Assembly: GCF_016583905.1 (NCBI RefSeq)
Contig: NZ_NRRY01000004.1
Location: 62,001 to 126,000, forward strand
From: Lamprobacter modestohalophilus
GTDB taxonomy: Bacteria > Pseudomonadota > Gammaproteobacteria > Chromatiales > Chromatiaceae
Length of the DNA: 64,000 nt
Direction of reading: 5' to 3'
Position numbers and translations under genes: made by a program. Below are positions 56,201 to 64,000 of this stretch, piece after piece (the stretch's first letter is position 1; each line of letters starts with the position of its first letter). Under the pieces are notes generated by a model. The model did not search any database, was not told where the DNA came from, and saw only the letters and a list, made by a program, of their open reading frames with translations.

Positions 56201-57250
56201 CTGGTTGCTTTCTATCTGCCACAGTTTCATCCCATTGCGGAAAATGATCAGTGGTGGGGCAAGGGCTTTACCGAATGGGCCAATGTCGCCAAGGCTAAGC
56301 CCAATTTTACCGGCCATTATCAGCCCCATATCCCTGCCGATCTCGGTTTTTACGATTTGCGTCTGCCCGAGATCCAAGAGCAACAAGCTGCGCTAGCGGC
56401 CGAGTATGGCATTCACGGCTTCTGTTATTACTACTACTGGTTCAACGGGCATCGGCTGCTGGAAAAGCCGCTGGAGCAAATGCTGCGCTCAGGCCGACCT
56501 GATTTCCCGTTCTGTGTCTGCTGGGCCAACGAGAACTGGTCGCGCCGGTGGGATGGGCGTGAGAAGGATCTTTTGATCACTCAGCACTATTCGCCAGAGG
56601 ATGATCTGGCGTTCATCGATGCGTTGATCCCTCTGTTTGAAGACCCACGCTATATTCGGATCAACGGGCGCCCTCTACTGATGATCTATCGTGCTGGCCT
56701 TTTGCCCGATGCTGTCGCAACCACCGAGCGCTGGCGCCAAGCCTGCGCCAAGGCAGGCATAAAAGACCCTTATCTGGTCCATGTGAAAAGTTTCGATGCC
56801 AAGGCAAAGGTCCTGCCTGGCTTTGATGCCGCGGTCGAATTTCCACCGCACGGTGGCGCCCTGAGCTATGACGGACCGTTGGAGATGACTAACACCGAGT
56901 ATAGCGGTCGGCTCTATGACTATGCTCGCACCGCTCAGGCTTTCCAAGCGGCCCTCTACCCGGATCAGCTCATTTTCCGGGCGGTCATGCCGAGTTGGGA
57001 TAACACGGCGCGACGGCAGAACGACTCCGATATTTTTGTCAATTCAACCCCCGAGCTTTACCAAAGCTGGTTGACAGAGGCAATCAAGGAAACCCGCGAA
57101 CTGAAGTTTGGCGACGAGCGACTCGTATTCATCAATGCTTGGAACGAGTGGGCAGAAGGCAATCACCTCGAGCCCGATAAGCGTTATGGGCACGACTATC
57201 TCGAGGCGACGGGACGCGCCCTGAATGCGGCACTGGGCCGTGAGAGCTAG
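53264..57250 (+). CDS. Giant multidomain glycosyltransferase: GT2, coiled coil, GT2, WbsX-like
   Basis: A 1328-residue protein. Residues 1-230: unrecognised N-terminal domain. About 236-460: first GT2 domain (LVSVIIRSTGR, LAFLDDDDWW, YEDWDFWVQL). About 480-610: Gln/Glu-rich coiled coil. About 730-960: second GT2 domain (VVSVIIPVYNN, LLLLNNDTQVRDGWLD, YFEDADLGFQVRQQG). About 979-1325: WbsX-like, GH99-type domain (AFYLPQFHPIAENDQWWGKG, CWANENWSRRWDGRE, INAWNEWAEGNHLEPD). Likely builds a surface polysaccharide or O-antigen. The only ordinary start is TTG 53264; the frame is open upstream with protein-like sequence, and a CTG at 53219 is possible, so the N-terminus is uncertain. Confidence 0.88.
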   Translation: MTSKLFTYPSGPALFVTPWLSDLVSGAMGALSYYVQSNQHCDVVVLFGDASQQGLEQLSSELIEGLSDRALHYLEIDEQAVPADTTISSQLMDLVIKAESAVIYASNTYCDALATQLSMRLAREAARRINSCEALVLFETDVLLQDFQLADITPILEQKSKALQTVKLTRERGIKPPAVMARDAFRATLLESTETRACEAYQRIPCEQLRRALPPAELLSSAPTVGVALEPDRDTTNPLVSVIIRSTGRAELQEALASVAAQTYSPIELIIVDASGTGSIRCPAQVGHAKVKLVAEGERLNRSRAANAGLAAASGTYLAFLDDDDWWSQAHLARLVETLRHSMARVAYAGVSCVQYCTDGWQEVHRFNDAFDFGRLLVDNFIPIHAPLFEHSLLAEGCHFDEALSVYEDWDFWVQLARHSEFIHVDEITAFYRVADGSGFGIGPDSLATAGGLSAFFKKWVQQWSDREWQVVLDRARRAQGISTMQRQCQILEQQRDAANQTHTENTRIIAGLKDQLNRAHELTQSVFDQQTQTRERMLEQQRLQAQAELQHAQAWAEKAQAEHHRLKHDLETALSAAERQRAVLEEQYRQLEANYHDALRMFEHKVGEIESIRASTSWRLTAPVRALREVPMLLLSVGPQAYRQAVRKILRRLRDKIVPPQQAGDDTEAPVTSLPESHSATSTRTFSAAGNYSTRASRYTPKASLPLIKLKKSDFESTLSHLKLPTTDTPVVSVIIPVYNNALLTLECLASIAAHPPVTPMEVIVVDDGSTEPQVARLKAISGLCYLRNSKNLGFLRAVNGATHKARGRYLLLLNNDTQVRDGWLDHLVELMSDPDVGSVGAKLIYPSGHLQEAGVCMRSDGSAQLVGLNANPHEPLFNQVREVDYCSGACVLIEKALFDSIGGFDERYAPAYFEDADLGFQVRQQGKKNLYCPSAEVVHHLSVTTGAQGDKLKRIAANKERFIEKWADELSALDQVRLVAFYLPQFHPIAENDQWWGKGFTEWANVAKAKPNFTGHYQPHIPADLGFYDLRLPEIQEQQAALAAEYGIHGFCYYYYWFNGHRLLEKPLEQMLRSGRPDFPFCVCWANENWSRRWDGREKDLLITQHYSPEDDLAFIDALIPLFEDPRYIRINGRPLLMIYRAGLLPDAVATTERWRQACAKAGIKDPYLVHVKSFDAKAKVLPGFDAAVEFPPHGGALSYDGPLEMTNTEYSGRLYDYARTAQAFQAALYPDQLIFRAVMPSWDNTARRQNDSDIFVNSTPELYQSWLTEAIKETRELKFGDERLVFINAWNEWAEGNHLEPDKRYGHDYLEATGRALNAALGRES

Positions 57251-57254
57251 GCAA

Positions 57255-58634
57255 ATGAGTTTACTGCGCCGGCTATGGCTCTGGCTCCATCGGTTCCGAC
57301 TGGTCCAACGGTTGCGGCGAGTCGCCTCTGGTGCCCGTCAGGGATGGCGCGCACCACTGCCGATGCCATCGCTATTGGCAGAGACAGCAGCGACCGACGA
57401 GCAGCCTGCGCCATCGCCCACCGAAACGAACAACGAGGCGCTGATCAAGCCCGATCCCGCATACGCCTCCAGCCCCGATACTGCCCGCCTCGTGCCTCCA
57501 CGGCTGGCAGGCGTTACCCTGGTTGGACACCCCTTTTTGATCTCTGGGCGTGGCGAGGATCTTCGAGCCGCCGCTGGCGCCTTTGCCGCCGCACAACTCC
57601 CATTCGATCTCTATAATACCTTCGGTGCTGGACAGCAGAATGCCTCTAGGCTCGGTCATTTCGGCTTCTTTGACCGCTTAGTGGCCGAACCGCGGCGACG
57701 GGCGCAGCTATTCTTTCTGAACGCCGATGAGATGGCGTCTGCTCATGGACACCTAGGCCATGAGTGGTTTTCCGGAGCGGTGCGTATTGGCTACTGGGCC
57801 TGGGAGTTGAGCCGCTTCCCGGACGCTTGGCTGCCAGCGTTCGATCATGTCGACGAGATCTGGGCCCCGTCCCGCTTCATCCAACAAGCGGTGTCCGAAC
57901 GGACGGATAAACCCGTGGTGCGTATGCCATTGGTGGTTGAGCCCAAAGCCTCAGAGGTTGGTCGGGCGCGCTTCGGCCTGCCCGAAGATCAGTTTCTCTT
58001 CCTGTTTTTCTTCGATTTCACCTCATTCATCGCGCGCAAGAACCCCTATGCCGCGATCGAGGCGCTGCAGCGTGCCTTCCCCGCTGGACGCCCCAATCAT
58101 GTCGGTATCGTCGTCAAGCTCAATGGAGGCCAACTCAAGCCGGATGACTATCAGGCCTTCAAAGAGAACAGCTTGCTACGGGCAAACAACGTCTATCTGG
58201 TTGATGAGGTGTTGTCCGATGGCGAGATTGGCGCATTGATGAAGGCTTGTGATGCCTTTATCTCGCTGCACCGTTCCGAGGGCTTTGGTCGTGGACCAGC
58301 GGAGGCGATGTACTTTGGCAAGCCGGTCGTGACGACGGGGTATTCCGGCAATCTGGATTACTGTCATGAGCAGAATTGCTGGTTGGTTGACTATCAACTC
58401 AAGCCGCTGCGAGCGGGAGAATATCCACAAGCCGAAGGGCAGGTCTGGGCCGACCCGGATGTGGAGCACGCCGCTGCGCTGATGCGAGAGATCGTTGATC
58501 AGCCGCTCGAGGTTGAACGCCGCGTCAAGCTCGCCCGCGAGATCATCGATCGGCACCACAGTCCAACGGCAGTCGGCGCGGCTGCTCGGCAACGCTTGAT
58601 GCGGCTGGGTGTGCTGGATAATTCCACCGTCTAG
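57255..58634 (+). CDS. Glycosyltransferase, GT4 type
   Basis: A 459-residue protein with a basic amphipathic N-terminus, a linker (about 35-85) and a GT-B fold: GYWAWELSRFPDAW in the N-domain and DAFISLHRSEGFGRGPAEAMYFGKPVVTT in the C-domain, the E(x7)E donor-site pattern of GT4 enzymes. ATG 57255 lies 4 bases after the giant gene's stop. It should add one sugar to the same glycan; donor and acceptor are not deducible. Confidence 0.88.
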   Translation: MSLLRRLWLWLHRFRLVQRLRRVASGARQGWRAPLPMPSLLAETAATDEQPAPSPTETNNEALIKPDPAYASSPDTARLVPPRLAGVTLVGHPFLISGRGEDLRAAAGAFAAAQLPFDLYNTFGAGQQNASRLGHFGFFDRLVAEPRRRAQLFFLNADEMASAHGHLGHEWFSGAVRIGYWAWELSRFPDAWLPAFDHVDEIWAPSRFIQQAVSERTDKPVVRMPLVVEPKASEVGRARFGLPEDQFLFLFFFDFTSFIARKNPYAAIEALQRAFPAGRPNHVGIVVKLNGGQLKPDDYQAFKENSLLRANNVYLVDEVLSDGEIGALMKACDAFISLHRSEGFGRGPAEAMYFGKPVVTTGYSGNLDYCHEQNCWLVDYQLKPLRAGEYPQAEGQVWADPDVEHAAALMREIVDQPLEVERRVKLAREIIDRHHSPTAVGAAARQRLMRLGVLDNSTV

Positions 58635-58649
58635 CTTGGAGTACTGACC

Positions 58650-59966
58650 TTGTCCCTGCTCGATGGTAAGCGGCTGCGTAGGCTTGCAAGCTCGGGCTGG
58701 TTGCTGCCCGTCAAACGTGTTGTGAGTCAAACGCTGCAGCAGACTGCCGAGCGTGCAAGCCTACATCGGCTGGAGGAAAAGCTCAGGCCGCTTGTAGTCA
58801 AGGTTGACGCAGGTGCACCAAGACGGATCAACCTGCTGATTCCAGAGCTACACCGTGGCAGTCTATACGGCGGCTACATCGCCAAACTTACTTTGGCTCA
58901 ACGCCTAGCGGCGATGGGCAACAGGGTTCGGCTGGTCATCGTTGATCCCGGCCCGTTCTCGTTAGCTCGGTTAGGAGAGGCCCTGCAGGGCAATGCCCGT
59001 TTTGCACAGCTCCTCGAGCAGGTTGAGGTCGTCTACCAGGGCGATCGCAAGGCGGCTTTGCGAATCAGTGACGCGGATGCCTTCATCGCGACCACCTGGT
59101 GGAGCGCGCATCTCGCGGCCGAGGTTGTCGAGTCGATGCGGGGCAAGCCATTCCTCTATCTGATTCAAGAGTATGAGCCCTTTACCTATCCGATGGGCAG
59201 CTGGTTCGCCATGGCTCACGCCTCTTATCAGTATCCGCATCACGCCCTCTTCTCGAGCAGCCTGCTGCGGGATTTCTTCGAACTGAATGACATTGGCGTC
59301 TTTGCTGCACAAACAGCCACGACCGGTTATCTAGGGCAGACTGCGTTCGAGAATGCAATCGTCTCTTATACAGAGCCCGAGCTATCCGCCTCACTCTCGG
59401 CATCTGCGGCGCGTTTACAGGCTGGCAAGGGTCGCTTGCTGTTCTATGCGCGCCCTGAGGGGCATGCACATCGTAATCTGTACGAGCTCGGCTACCTGGG
59501 CTTGAGCCGGGCCATTGAAGACGGGCTCTTTGCCGATGGCTGGGAGTTCCACGGGATTGGGAGCGAACGGGGCGATCAACCGCTGCCTGGGGGGCGAACC
59601 CTGAAGATGCTCGGCAAGCTGGGGTTCGATGCCTATCGCCAACGGTTGCTCGACTATGACCTTGGTTTGAGTCTCATGTATACCCAGCACCCGAGTTTGC
59701 TGCCGCTCGAGATGGCAGCGGCTGGCCAACTGGTCGTGACCAATACCTGCCTGAATAAGAGCGAGCAGCGCCTGGCGGCGTTATCCGGCAACCTGATCGG
59801 TGCCGTGCCCACCCTCACCGGCGTGCGGAACGGCTTAGGCTCTGCACTCGAGGCCAGCCCGGATATCGAGCGCCGCCGCCAGGGCGCCCAGGTTGCGTGG
59901 GCACGGACCTGGGATGAGGCCTATCACGATTCACTCATGGCGGATGTGCAGGCCTGGCTGTCCTAG
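58650..59966 (+). CDS. WsaF-like glycosyltransferase (GT4)
   Basis: The 438-residue product resembles the rhamnosyltransferase WsaF family: RINLLIPELHRGSLYGGYIAKLTLAQRLAAMG in the N-domain, YLIQEYEPFTYPMGSW, YARPEGHAHRNLYELGYLGL and YDLGLSLMYTQHPSLLPLEMAAAG near the donor site. The start is probably TTG 58650, with GGAG about 9 bases upstream. It lies 15 bases after the previous gene in the same operon. Confidence 0.85.
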   Translation: MSLLDGKRLRRLASSGWLLPVKRVVSQTLQQTAERASLHRLEEKLRPLVVKVDAGAPRRINLLIPELHRGSLYGGYIAKLTLAQRLAAMGNRVRLVIVDPGPFSLARLGEALQGNARFAQLLEQVEVVYQGDRKAALRISDADAFIATTWWSAHLAAEVVESMRGKPFLYLIQEYEPFTYPMGSWFAMAHASYQYPHHALFSSSLLRDFFELNDIGVFAAQTATTGYLGQTAFENAIVSYTEPELSASLSASAARLQAGKGRLLFYARPEGHAHRNLYELGYLGLSRAIEDGLFADGWEFHGIGSERGDQPLPGGRTLKMLGKLGFDAYRQRLLDYDLGLSLMYTQHPSLLPLEMAAAGQLVVTNTCLNKSEQRLAALSGNLIGAVPTLTGVRNGLGSALEASPDIERRRQGAQVAWARTWDEAYHDSLMADVQAWLS

Positions 59967-59968
59967 CG

Positions 59969-60937
59969 ATGAGCGTTGCCCTAATCATCGTCAACTACAA
60001 CAGTGGCCCATTACTTGATCGATGTCTCGCCGCCGTTCACGCGCAAACCAGGCTTCCAGATCGTGTCTTGGTGGTCGATAATGCAAGTGATGATGATTCC
60101 CCCGCGTGCATTGAGCACCGCTGGATGGGCGTCGAGCTATTGTCCTTTGATGAGAACCTGGGCTTTGCTGCGGCAAACAATCGTGCATTGGAGCGCTGTC
60201 GCGAGAGCGACTGGGTTGCATTATTGAATCCAGATGCCTTCCCCGAGCCGGACTGGCTAGAGGCACTGTTGCGGGCAGCGGCTGATTGCCCGCAGGCGGG
60301 AAGTTTCGCGAGTTGCCTGGTACAAGCGGAAGACAGCACTCTGCTCGATGGCGCCGGTGACGCTTATCATGTCTCCGGGCTCGTTTGGCGGATTGGACAT
60401 GGTTTACCGCGTGATCAGGTTTCAATGCAGCGACACCAGGTCTTTGCTGCTTGCGCCGCCGCCGCGCTCTACAAGCGATCGGCTCTTGATGCAGTGGGTG
60501 GCTTTGATGAGCGCTATTTCTGCTACAACGAAGATGTTGATCTGGGTTTTCGACTGCGGCTTGCTGGGTTGAGCTGCTGGCATGTGCCAGATGCGGTGGT
60601 CAGACACATGGGTTCCGCCATCACAGGGAAGCACAGTGATTTTTCGCTTTACCACGGCCATCGTAATCTGGTGTGGACCTATCTCAAGGATATGCCAGCG
60701 ACACTGTTGAAACGCTATTGGTGGCAACACCTGCTGCTCAATCTGACGAGCCTCATCGTGCTGAGTCTTCAATATCGAACGACGGCGATTTTCCGCGCCA
60801 AGATCGCCGCGCTCCGAGGGATTCGGCAAGTACTGAAACAGCGTGAGCACGTTCAGGCAATGAAACAGTGCCAAGATGCCGAGCTTATCGCGTTCATGTC
60901 ACGACAGTGGTGGCGGCCCTATTGGGGACGCCATTGA
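59969..60937 (+). CDS. GT2 glycosyltransferase (rhamnosyltransferase-like)
   Basis: The 322-residue GT-A enzyme has LIIVNYNSGPLLDRCLAAV, VDNASDDDS, the NLGFAAANN motif, LLNPDAFPEPDW with the metal-binding Asp, and DERYFCYNEDVDLGFRLRLAG. A C-terminal helix region (about 250-275) is hydrophobic and may attach to the membrane. It starts 2 bases after the preceding gene and ends the glycan operon, facing rodA-like convergently. Confidence 0.9.
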   Translation: MSVALIIVNYNSGPLLDRCLAAVHAQTRLPDRVLVVDNASDDDSPACIEHRWMGVELLSFDENLGFAAANNRALERCRESDWVALLNPDAFPEPDWLEALLRAAADCPQAGSFASCLVQAEDSTLLDGAGDAYHVSGLVWRIGHGLPRDQVSMQRHQVFAACAAAALYKRSALDAVGGFDERYFCYNEDVDLGFRLRLAGLSCWHVPDAVVRHMGSAITGKHSDFSLYHGHRNLVWTYLKDMPATLLKRYWWQHLLLNLTSLIVLSLQYRTTAIFRAKIAALRGIRQVLKQREHVQAMKQCQDAELIAFMSRQWWRPYWGRH

Positions 60938-61005
60938 TAGACCCAGTCAGCTGCGCGTTAAACCAAGCTGCCACGCCGTTATGCCGTCGGCTGCTTTGCT
61001 TTCAC

Positions 61006-62340
61006 TTACCGGCGCGCAACGCCAGTGGCTTGCGTTGAACGACGCTTAACCGGCTCGCCGTCGGAGATCGCAAGCACCAAGCCAAGGCTGGCAAACACCG
61101 TCAGTAGGCTGCTGCCACCGTGGCTGATGAGCGGCAGCGTGATACCCGTCAGCGGCAGTGCCTTGGTGACACCCCCGATATTCAATAGCGTCTGCACGCT
61201 CAGCACAGCCGCAACACCAGTTGCGGCCATCAGCCCGAAAGGCGTACGCGCCCGCGCGGCCAAGCTGAGCAAGCGGATCAGCAACAGCGCAAACAGCAGC
61301 ACCAGCAGCAGGCTGCCGGCGAAACCAAGCTCCTCGGCCCAGACCGCGTAGATCAAGTCAGATTCGGCGATCGGCGTATAGCGTGGACGCGCCTCGCTAA
61401 AGCCCTCGCCCCAGAGTCCGCCTGCATACATGCCCGACAGGCCCTGCAAGACCTGCCAGCCAGCCCCGGTTGGATCGGAAAAGGGATTCAGCCACACCTC
61501 GACACGACGCTGGCCATGAGCAAAGAAGCTGACCAAGGCGACGCCGGCCGCGCCTCCCAGCACCAAGCCATAAGCCAGATAACCGGAATGCCGAGTGCCA
61601 GCCGCCAACACCGCAAGCAGCATTACACCGAGGATCAACACCAACCCGAGGTCGCGCTGCACCAAGAGCATCGCAAGCACGAGCCCCCAGACCAGCAGCA
61701 ATGGCCAGAGTGTCCGCAGCGGCGGCAGCAGACTGCGCCACCGACTGAGCCGCTTCAGGTGCTGATCGATAAAGGCCGCAGTGAACAATACCATCGTGAG
61801 CTTTAGTAGTTCAGTTGGCGTGATGAATCCGAACCCATAGACCGCACCTCGGTAACGTTGCCCAGTCGCGAGCACCAACGCCAACAATAGCAACGAGACC
61901 CCGGCCCATAGCCAGGTCACGCGCGTGGCAAGGCGGTAACGTCCGCCCCGTCCGGCGATCGCAAAGATCAGCATCAAGGCAACACCGAGCGGCAGTGGAA
62001 TCAACTTGGCGGGGTCTAACGCCGCCGCTGCAAAGAGCCCCGTGCGGGCCTGGGCGATCAGGCCAATCGCACTCAGCAGCGCGGTGAGTGGAAGCAGCAA
62101 CTGATCGCCTCGGAACCGCGCCAGCACCAGCAGCAGATGCGCGCTAACGAAGGTACCCAGGTAAATCAGGAAGGGCACCAGCGCCGCAAACTGCACGTCC
62201 AGTCCATCCTTCGGCCCCGCGCCCAGCAGCATCAAATAGCCTAAGAGCGCGATGAGCAGCGCCCAGAGCAACAGTCGGCGCTCGGGTGCGCGCAGCTGCC
62301 AGTAATCGCTGATGCTGATCGGCGTTCCGCGTCGTGCCAT
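61006..62340 (-). CDS. FtsW/RodA-family SEDS protein, actinobacterial RodA-like
   Basis: SEDS proteins polymerise peptidoglycan glycan strands together with a class B PBP. The 444-residue product has about 12 membrane spans, QRDLGLVLILGVMLL (catalytic Asp in RDLG), GWQVLQGLSGMYAGGLWGEGFSEARPRYTPIAESDLIYAVWAEELGF and PLTGITLPLISHGGSSLL. Two spans more than canonical RodA/FtsW and the PbpA-type partner suggest the FtsW/RodA form common in Actinobacteria. It lies 2 bases after the PBP gene. Confidence 0.9.
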   Translation of the reverse strand: MARRGTPISISDYWQLRAPERRLLLWALLIALLGYLMLLGAGPKDGLDVQFAALVPFLIYLGTFVSAHLLLVLARFRGDQLLLPLTALLSAIGLIAQARTGLFAAAALDPAKLIPLPLGVALMLIFAIAGRGGRYRLATRVTWLWAGVSLLLLALVLATGQRYRGAVYGFGFITPTELLKLTMVLFTAAFIDQHLKRLSRWRSLLPPLRTLWPLLLVWGLVLAMLLVQRDLGLVLILGVMLLAVLAAGTRHSGYLAYGLVLGGAAGVALVSFFAHGQRRVEVWLNPFSDPTGAGWQVLQGLSGMYAGGLWGEGFSEARPRYTPIAESDLIYAVWAEELGFAGSLLLVLLFALLLIRLLSLAARARTPFGLMAATGVAAVLSVQTLLNIGGVTKALPLTGITLPLISHGGSSLLTVFASLGLVLAISDGEPVKRRSTQATGVARR

Positions 62341-62342
62341 GG

Positions 62343-63938
62343 CTAGAAACCCTGCTCGGCGGCCTTGAGCAGAAGATCGCGTGCGATCGGCGCCGCAACC
62401 GTCGAGCCATAACCGCCATGCTCGACCAAGACAACGAATGCCAGCCGCGGCGCCGACGCCGGCGCGAAGCCAATGAACCAGCTGTGCGAGGCGCCTTGCG
62501 GGTTTTCAGCGGTGCCGGTCTTACCCGCAATCTCTAGCCCCGCGGTCTCGATCCCTTGCCCGGTGCCATCGGTGACTGCACGTCTGAGCATCACCCGCAG
62601 CCGGCGCGCCGTATCCGCGCTCATGAATCGCCCGAGCACCTCCGGCGCTGTATCGCGGAGCAGGCGCGGCCGCATCGCAACCCCATCGTTGGCGATCGCC
62701 GCCGCGACCAGAGCCATATAGCCCGGCGTCGTCGTGACGCGGCCCTGCCCAATCGCCGCCTGCGCCAGCCCATAACGGTCGCGCTCCGGGATTGGTTCGA
62801 GCTGTGCGGCCTGCAGATGGACGGTTCCGGAAGGCCCGCCGACAAACGCAATCGATCGGTTGAAGAGGAAGCGCTCACCGGTCTTGGCCAGCGCTCTATG
62901 GCCGCCGAGCACACCGAGCTGCGCGAAAAAGACATTCGATGATTTGGCCAGTGCCGTCGTTAGATCCAGCACCCCATGGCCGGCCCAGGCCCGACCAGAG
63001 CGCTGCGCCTCGTAATATTCGTGATCTCGAATCGGCCGATACCGACTCGAGGTGGTGTAACCGTTAGCGGGATTGTCCAGGCGACCGCGGAAGCCGTTCT
63101 CTAACGCCTGAGCAGCCAGGATGACCTTGAAGACGGAGCCAGGTGGATACTGGCCCTGGGTGGCACGGTTCAACAGCGGAGTCGCCGGATCACCGCCCCG
63201 AAAGAGGGTCGGATGCAGCTGATTCGGATCGAAGCCTGGCACGCTCGCCATCACCAGGACCGCACCGTCCGCAGGCCGCATCAGGACCACCGCGCCACGG
63301 CCGATGCCCTTCGCCGACGCAATCTGCTCGACCGCCGCCTGCTGCAAGCCGGCATCCAGGGTCGTCACCAGATCCTGCCCGCGCGGACGTTTGCTCTGCG
63401 TCAGCAACTGACGCCCAAGCTCACCCCAGTCGCCGAGGCTGTCCAACGTCGACCCATTCAGCGCAGGGTTGGCCATCGACTCGACACCGCTCAGCCCGAA
63501 GCGCGGATCGGCATAGCCGATGGCATGCGCAAACACCGAGCCAAAGGGGTAAACCCGCTCCGCAGCACCACCCCGATTCCGACTCTCGGCCAAGACCTGC
63601 CCGCGCTGATCGAGAATCCGGCCGCGTTGAATCCAATGCGCAGGGTTGAACTGGCGGCGATCATGCGACTGCATGAAGGCAATGAATTGCGGCCGCGCCG
63701 TTCCCCCCAGCTGCCAGGTTGCCTGATACCCAAGAATAGCGACCAGGCACAGGCCGATCAGGCCGACGGTTGGCAGCAGCCACGCGCGCGGTCGCGCCAG
63801 ATGCTTCAGCGGCACCACTGACCGAAGCTGCAAGGCTTGCCAGAGCCAAAACAGCAACGCCAGCCCGAAGGCCAGGTGCAGACCGAGGCGCACGGCCTCC
63901 CAGGGCGGTGAGCGAAACAGAGCGTTGAGCAGTTCCAT
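62343..63938 (-). CDS. Class B penicillin-binding protein, PbpA-like transpeptidase
   Basis: A peptidoglycan transpeptidase with motifs PPGSVFKV (SxxK), KSSNVFF (SxN) and AGKTGTAE (KTG). The pattern DQRGQVLAES, VYPFGSVFAHAIGY and GLSGVESMANPAL resembles PbpA of Actinobacteria. The N-terminus has two hydrophobic spans (about 16-35 and 50-70), where PbpA usually has one. Length is 531 residues from ATG 63938; ATG 63953 and GTG 63971 are alternatives. It forms a two-gene unit with the SEDS partner. It is distinct from the usual mrdA-mrdB by its lack of other rod genes. Confidence 0.9.
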   Translation of the reverse strand: MELLNALFRSPPWEAVRLGLHLAFGLALLFWLWQALQLRSVVPLKHLARPRAWLLPTVGLIGLCLVAILGYQATWQLGGTARPQFIAFMQSHDRRQFNPAHWIQRGRILDQRGQVLAESRNRGGAAERVYPFGSVFAHAIGYADPRFGLSGVESMANPALNGSTLDSLGDWGELGRQLLTQSKRPRGQDLVTTLDAGLQQAAVEQIASAKGIGRGAVVLMRPADGAVLVMASVPGFDPNQLHPTLFRGGDPATPLLNRATQGQYPPGSVFKVILAAQALENGFRGRLDNPANGYTTSSRYRPIRDHEYYEAQRSGRAWAGHGVLDLTTALAKSSNVFFAQLGVLGGHRALAKTGERFLFNRSIAFVGGPSGTVHLQAAQLEPIPERDRYGLAQAAIGQGRVTTTPGYMALVAAAIANDGVAMRPRLLRDTAPEVLGRFMSADTARRLRVMLRRAVTDGTGQGIETAGLEIAGKTGTAENPQGASHSWFIGFAPASAPRLAFVVLVEHGGYGSTVAAPIARDLLLKAAEQGF

Positions 63939-64000
63939 AGCAGGCGAGATCATACCGAAGAATCTGGCCACACTTGCGGCTACAATCAGACGAAACCTCC

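Overview
The window looks like chromosomal DNA of a gammaproteobacterium, most likely a purple sulfur bacterium (Chromatiaceae). The basis is a two-subunit class III polyhydroxyalkanoate (PHA) synthase (PhaE+PhaC) in an Allochromatium-like pha cluster, a form II RuBisCO inside that cluster, GC-rich coding sequence, and several gene orders typical of Gammaproteobacteria (kdsC-lptCAB-rpoN-hpf-ptsN, mlaFEDCB-murA, hisGDC). No photosynthesis or sulfur-oxidation gene lies in the window, so the family is an inference.

Layout. 0.1-10.5 kb: a haem-containing cis/trans fatty acid isomerase, then the PHA locus (phaB, phasin, phaR, phaA, phaE, phaC) with cbbM between phasin and phaR. A shared TTGCAGTG-centred element, including a 32-bp near-palindrome, marks the three pha promoter regions and is a candidate PhaR operator. 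10.5-12.6 kb: a small accessory patch with a decayed tyrosine recombinase, an Lrp regulator translationally coupled to a Fic protein, a YgiT-type antitoxin, the truncated tail of its DUF4258-like partner, and four 11-bp tandem repeats. 13-16.4 kb: leuA (type 2), chaA and thioredoxin. 16.3-22.2 kb: a DUF29 gene and a 1603-residue DUF4011-helicase-nuclease protein (Hhe-like, probable phage defence), flanked by two copies of the thioredoxin 5' end (82 of 84 bases identical). 22.6-32.2 kb: housekeeping genes (hemB, aroE, a tartronate semialdehyde reductase-like gene, trpG, trpE, gph, rpe) with a few unknown genes.

32.3-43.4 kb (minus strand): mgtE, then a regulatory phosphotransferase set (ptsI, ptsH, a mannose-type EIIA, rapZ, hprK, ptsN) with hpf, rpoN, lptB, lptA, lptC and kdsC. 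No sugar permease is present, so this set is likely regulatory. 43.5-52.2 kb (plus strand): a DUF72-like gene, mlaFEDCB (phospholipid trafficking), murA and hisG-hisD-hisC. 52.3-60.9 kb: a surface-glycan cluster with a methyltransferase, a 1328-residue protein with two GT2 domains, a coiled coil and a WbsX-like domain, and three more glycosyltransferases. 61.0-63.9 kb: a FtsW/RodA-family protein and a class B penicillin-binding protein resembling the actinobacterial RodA-PbpA pair.

How it works together. Carbon fixation (cbbM, rpe, with gph clearing the oxygenase by-product) and carbon storage (pha) sit close together. Envelope functions (Lpt, Mla, MurA, KdsC, glycan cluster, second PBP pair) dominate the right half. 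Accessory DNA is concentrated at 10.5-12.6 kb and 16.3-22.3 kb. I saw no tRNA, rRNA, CRISPR array, intact transposase or prophage.
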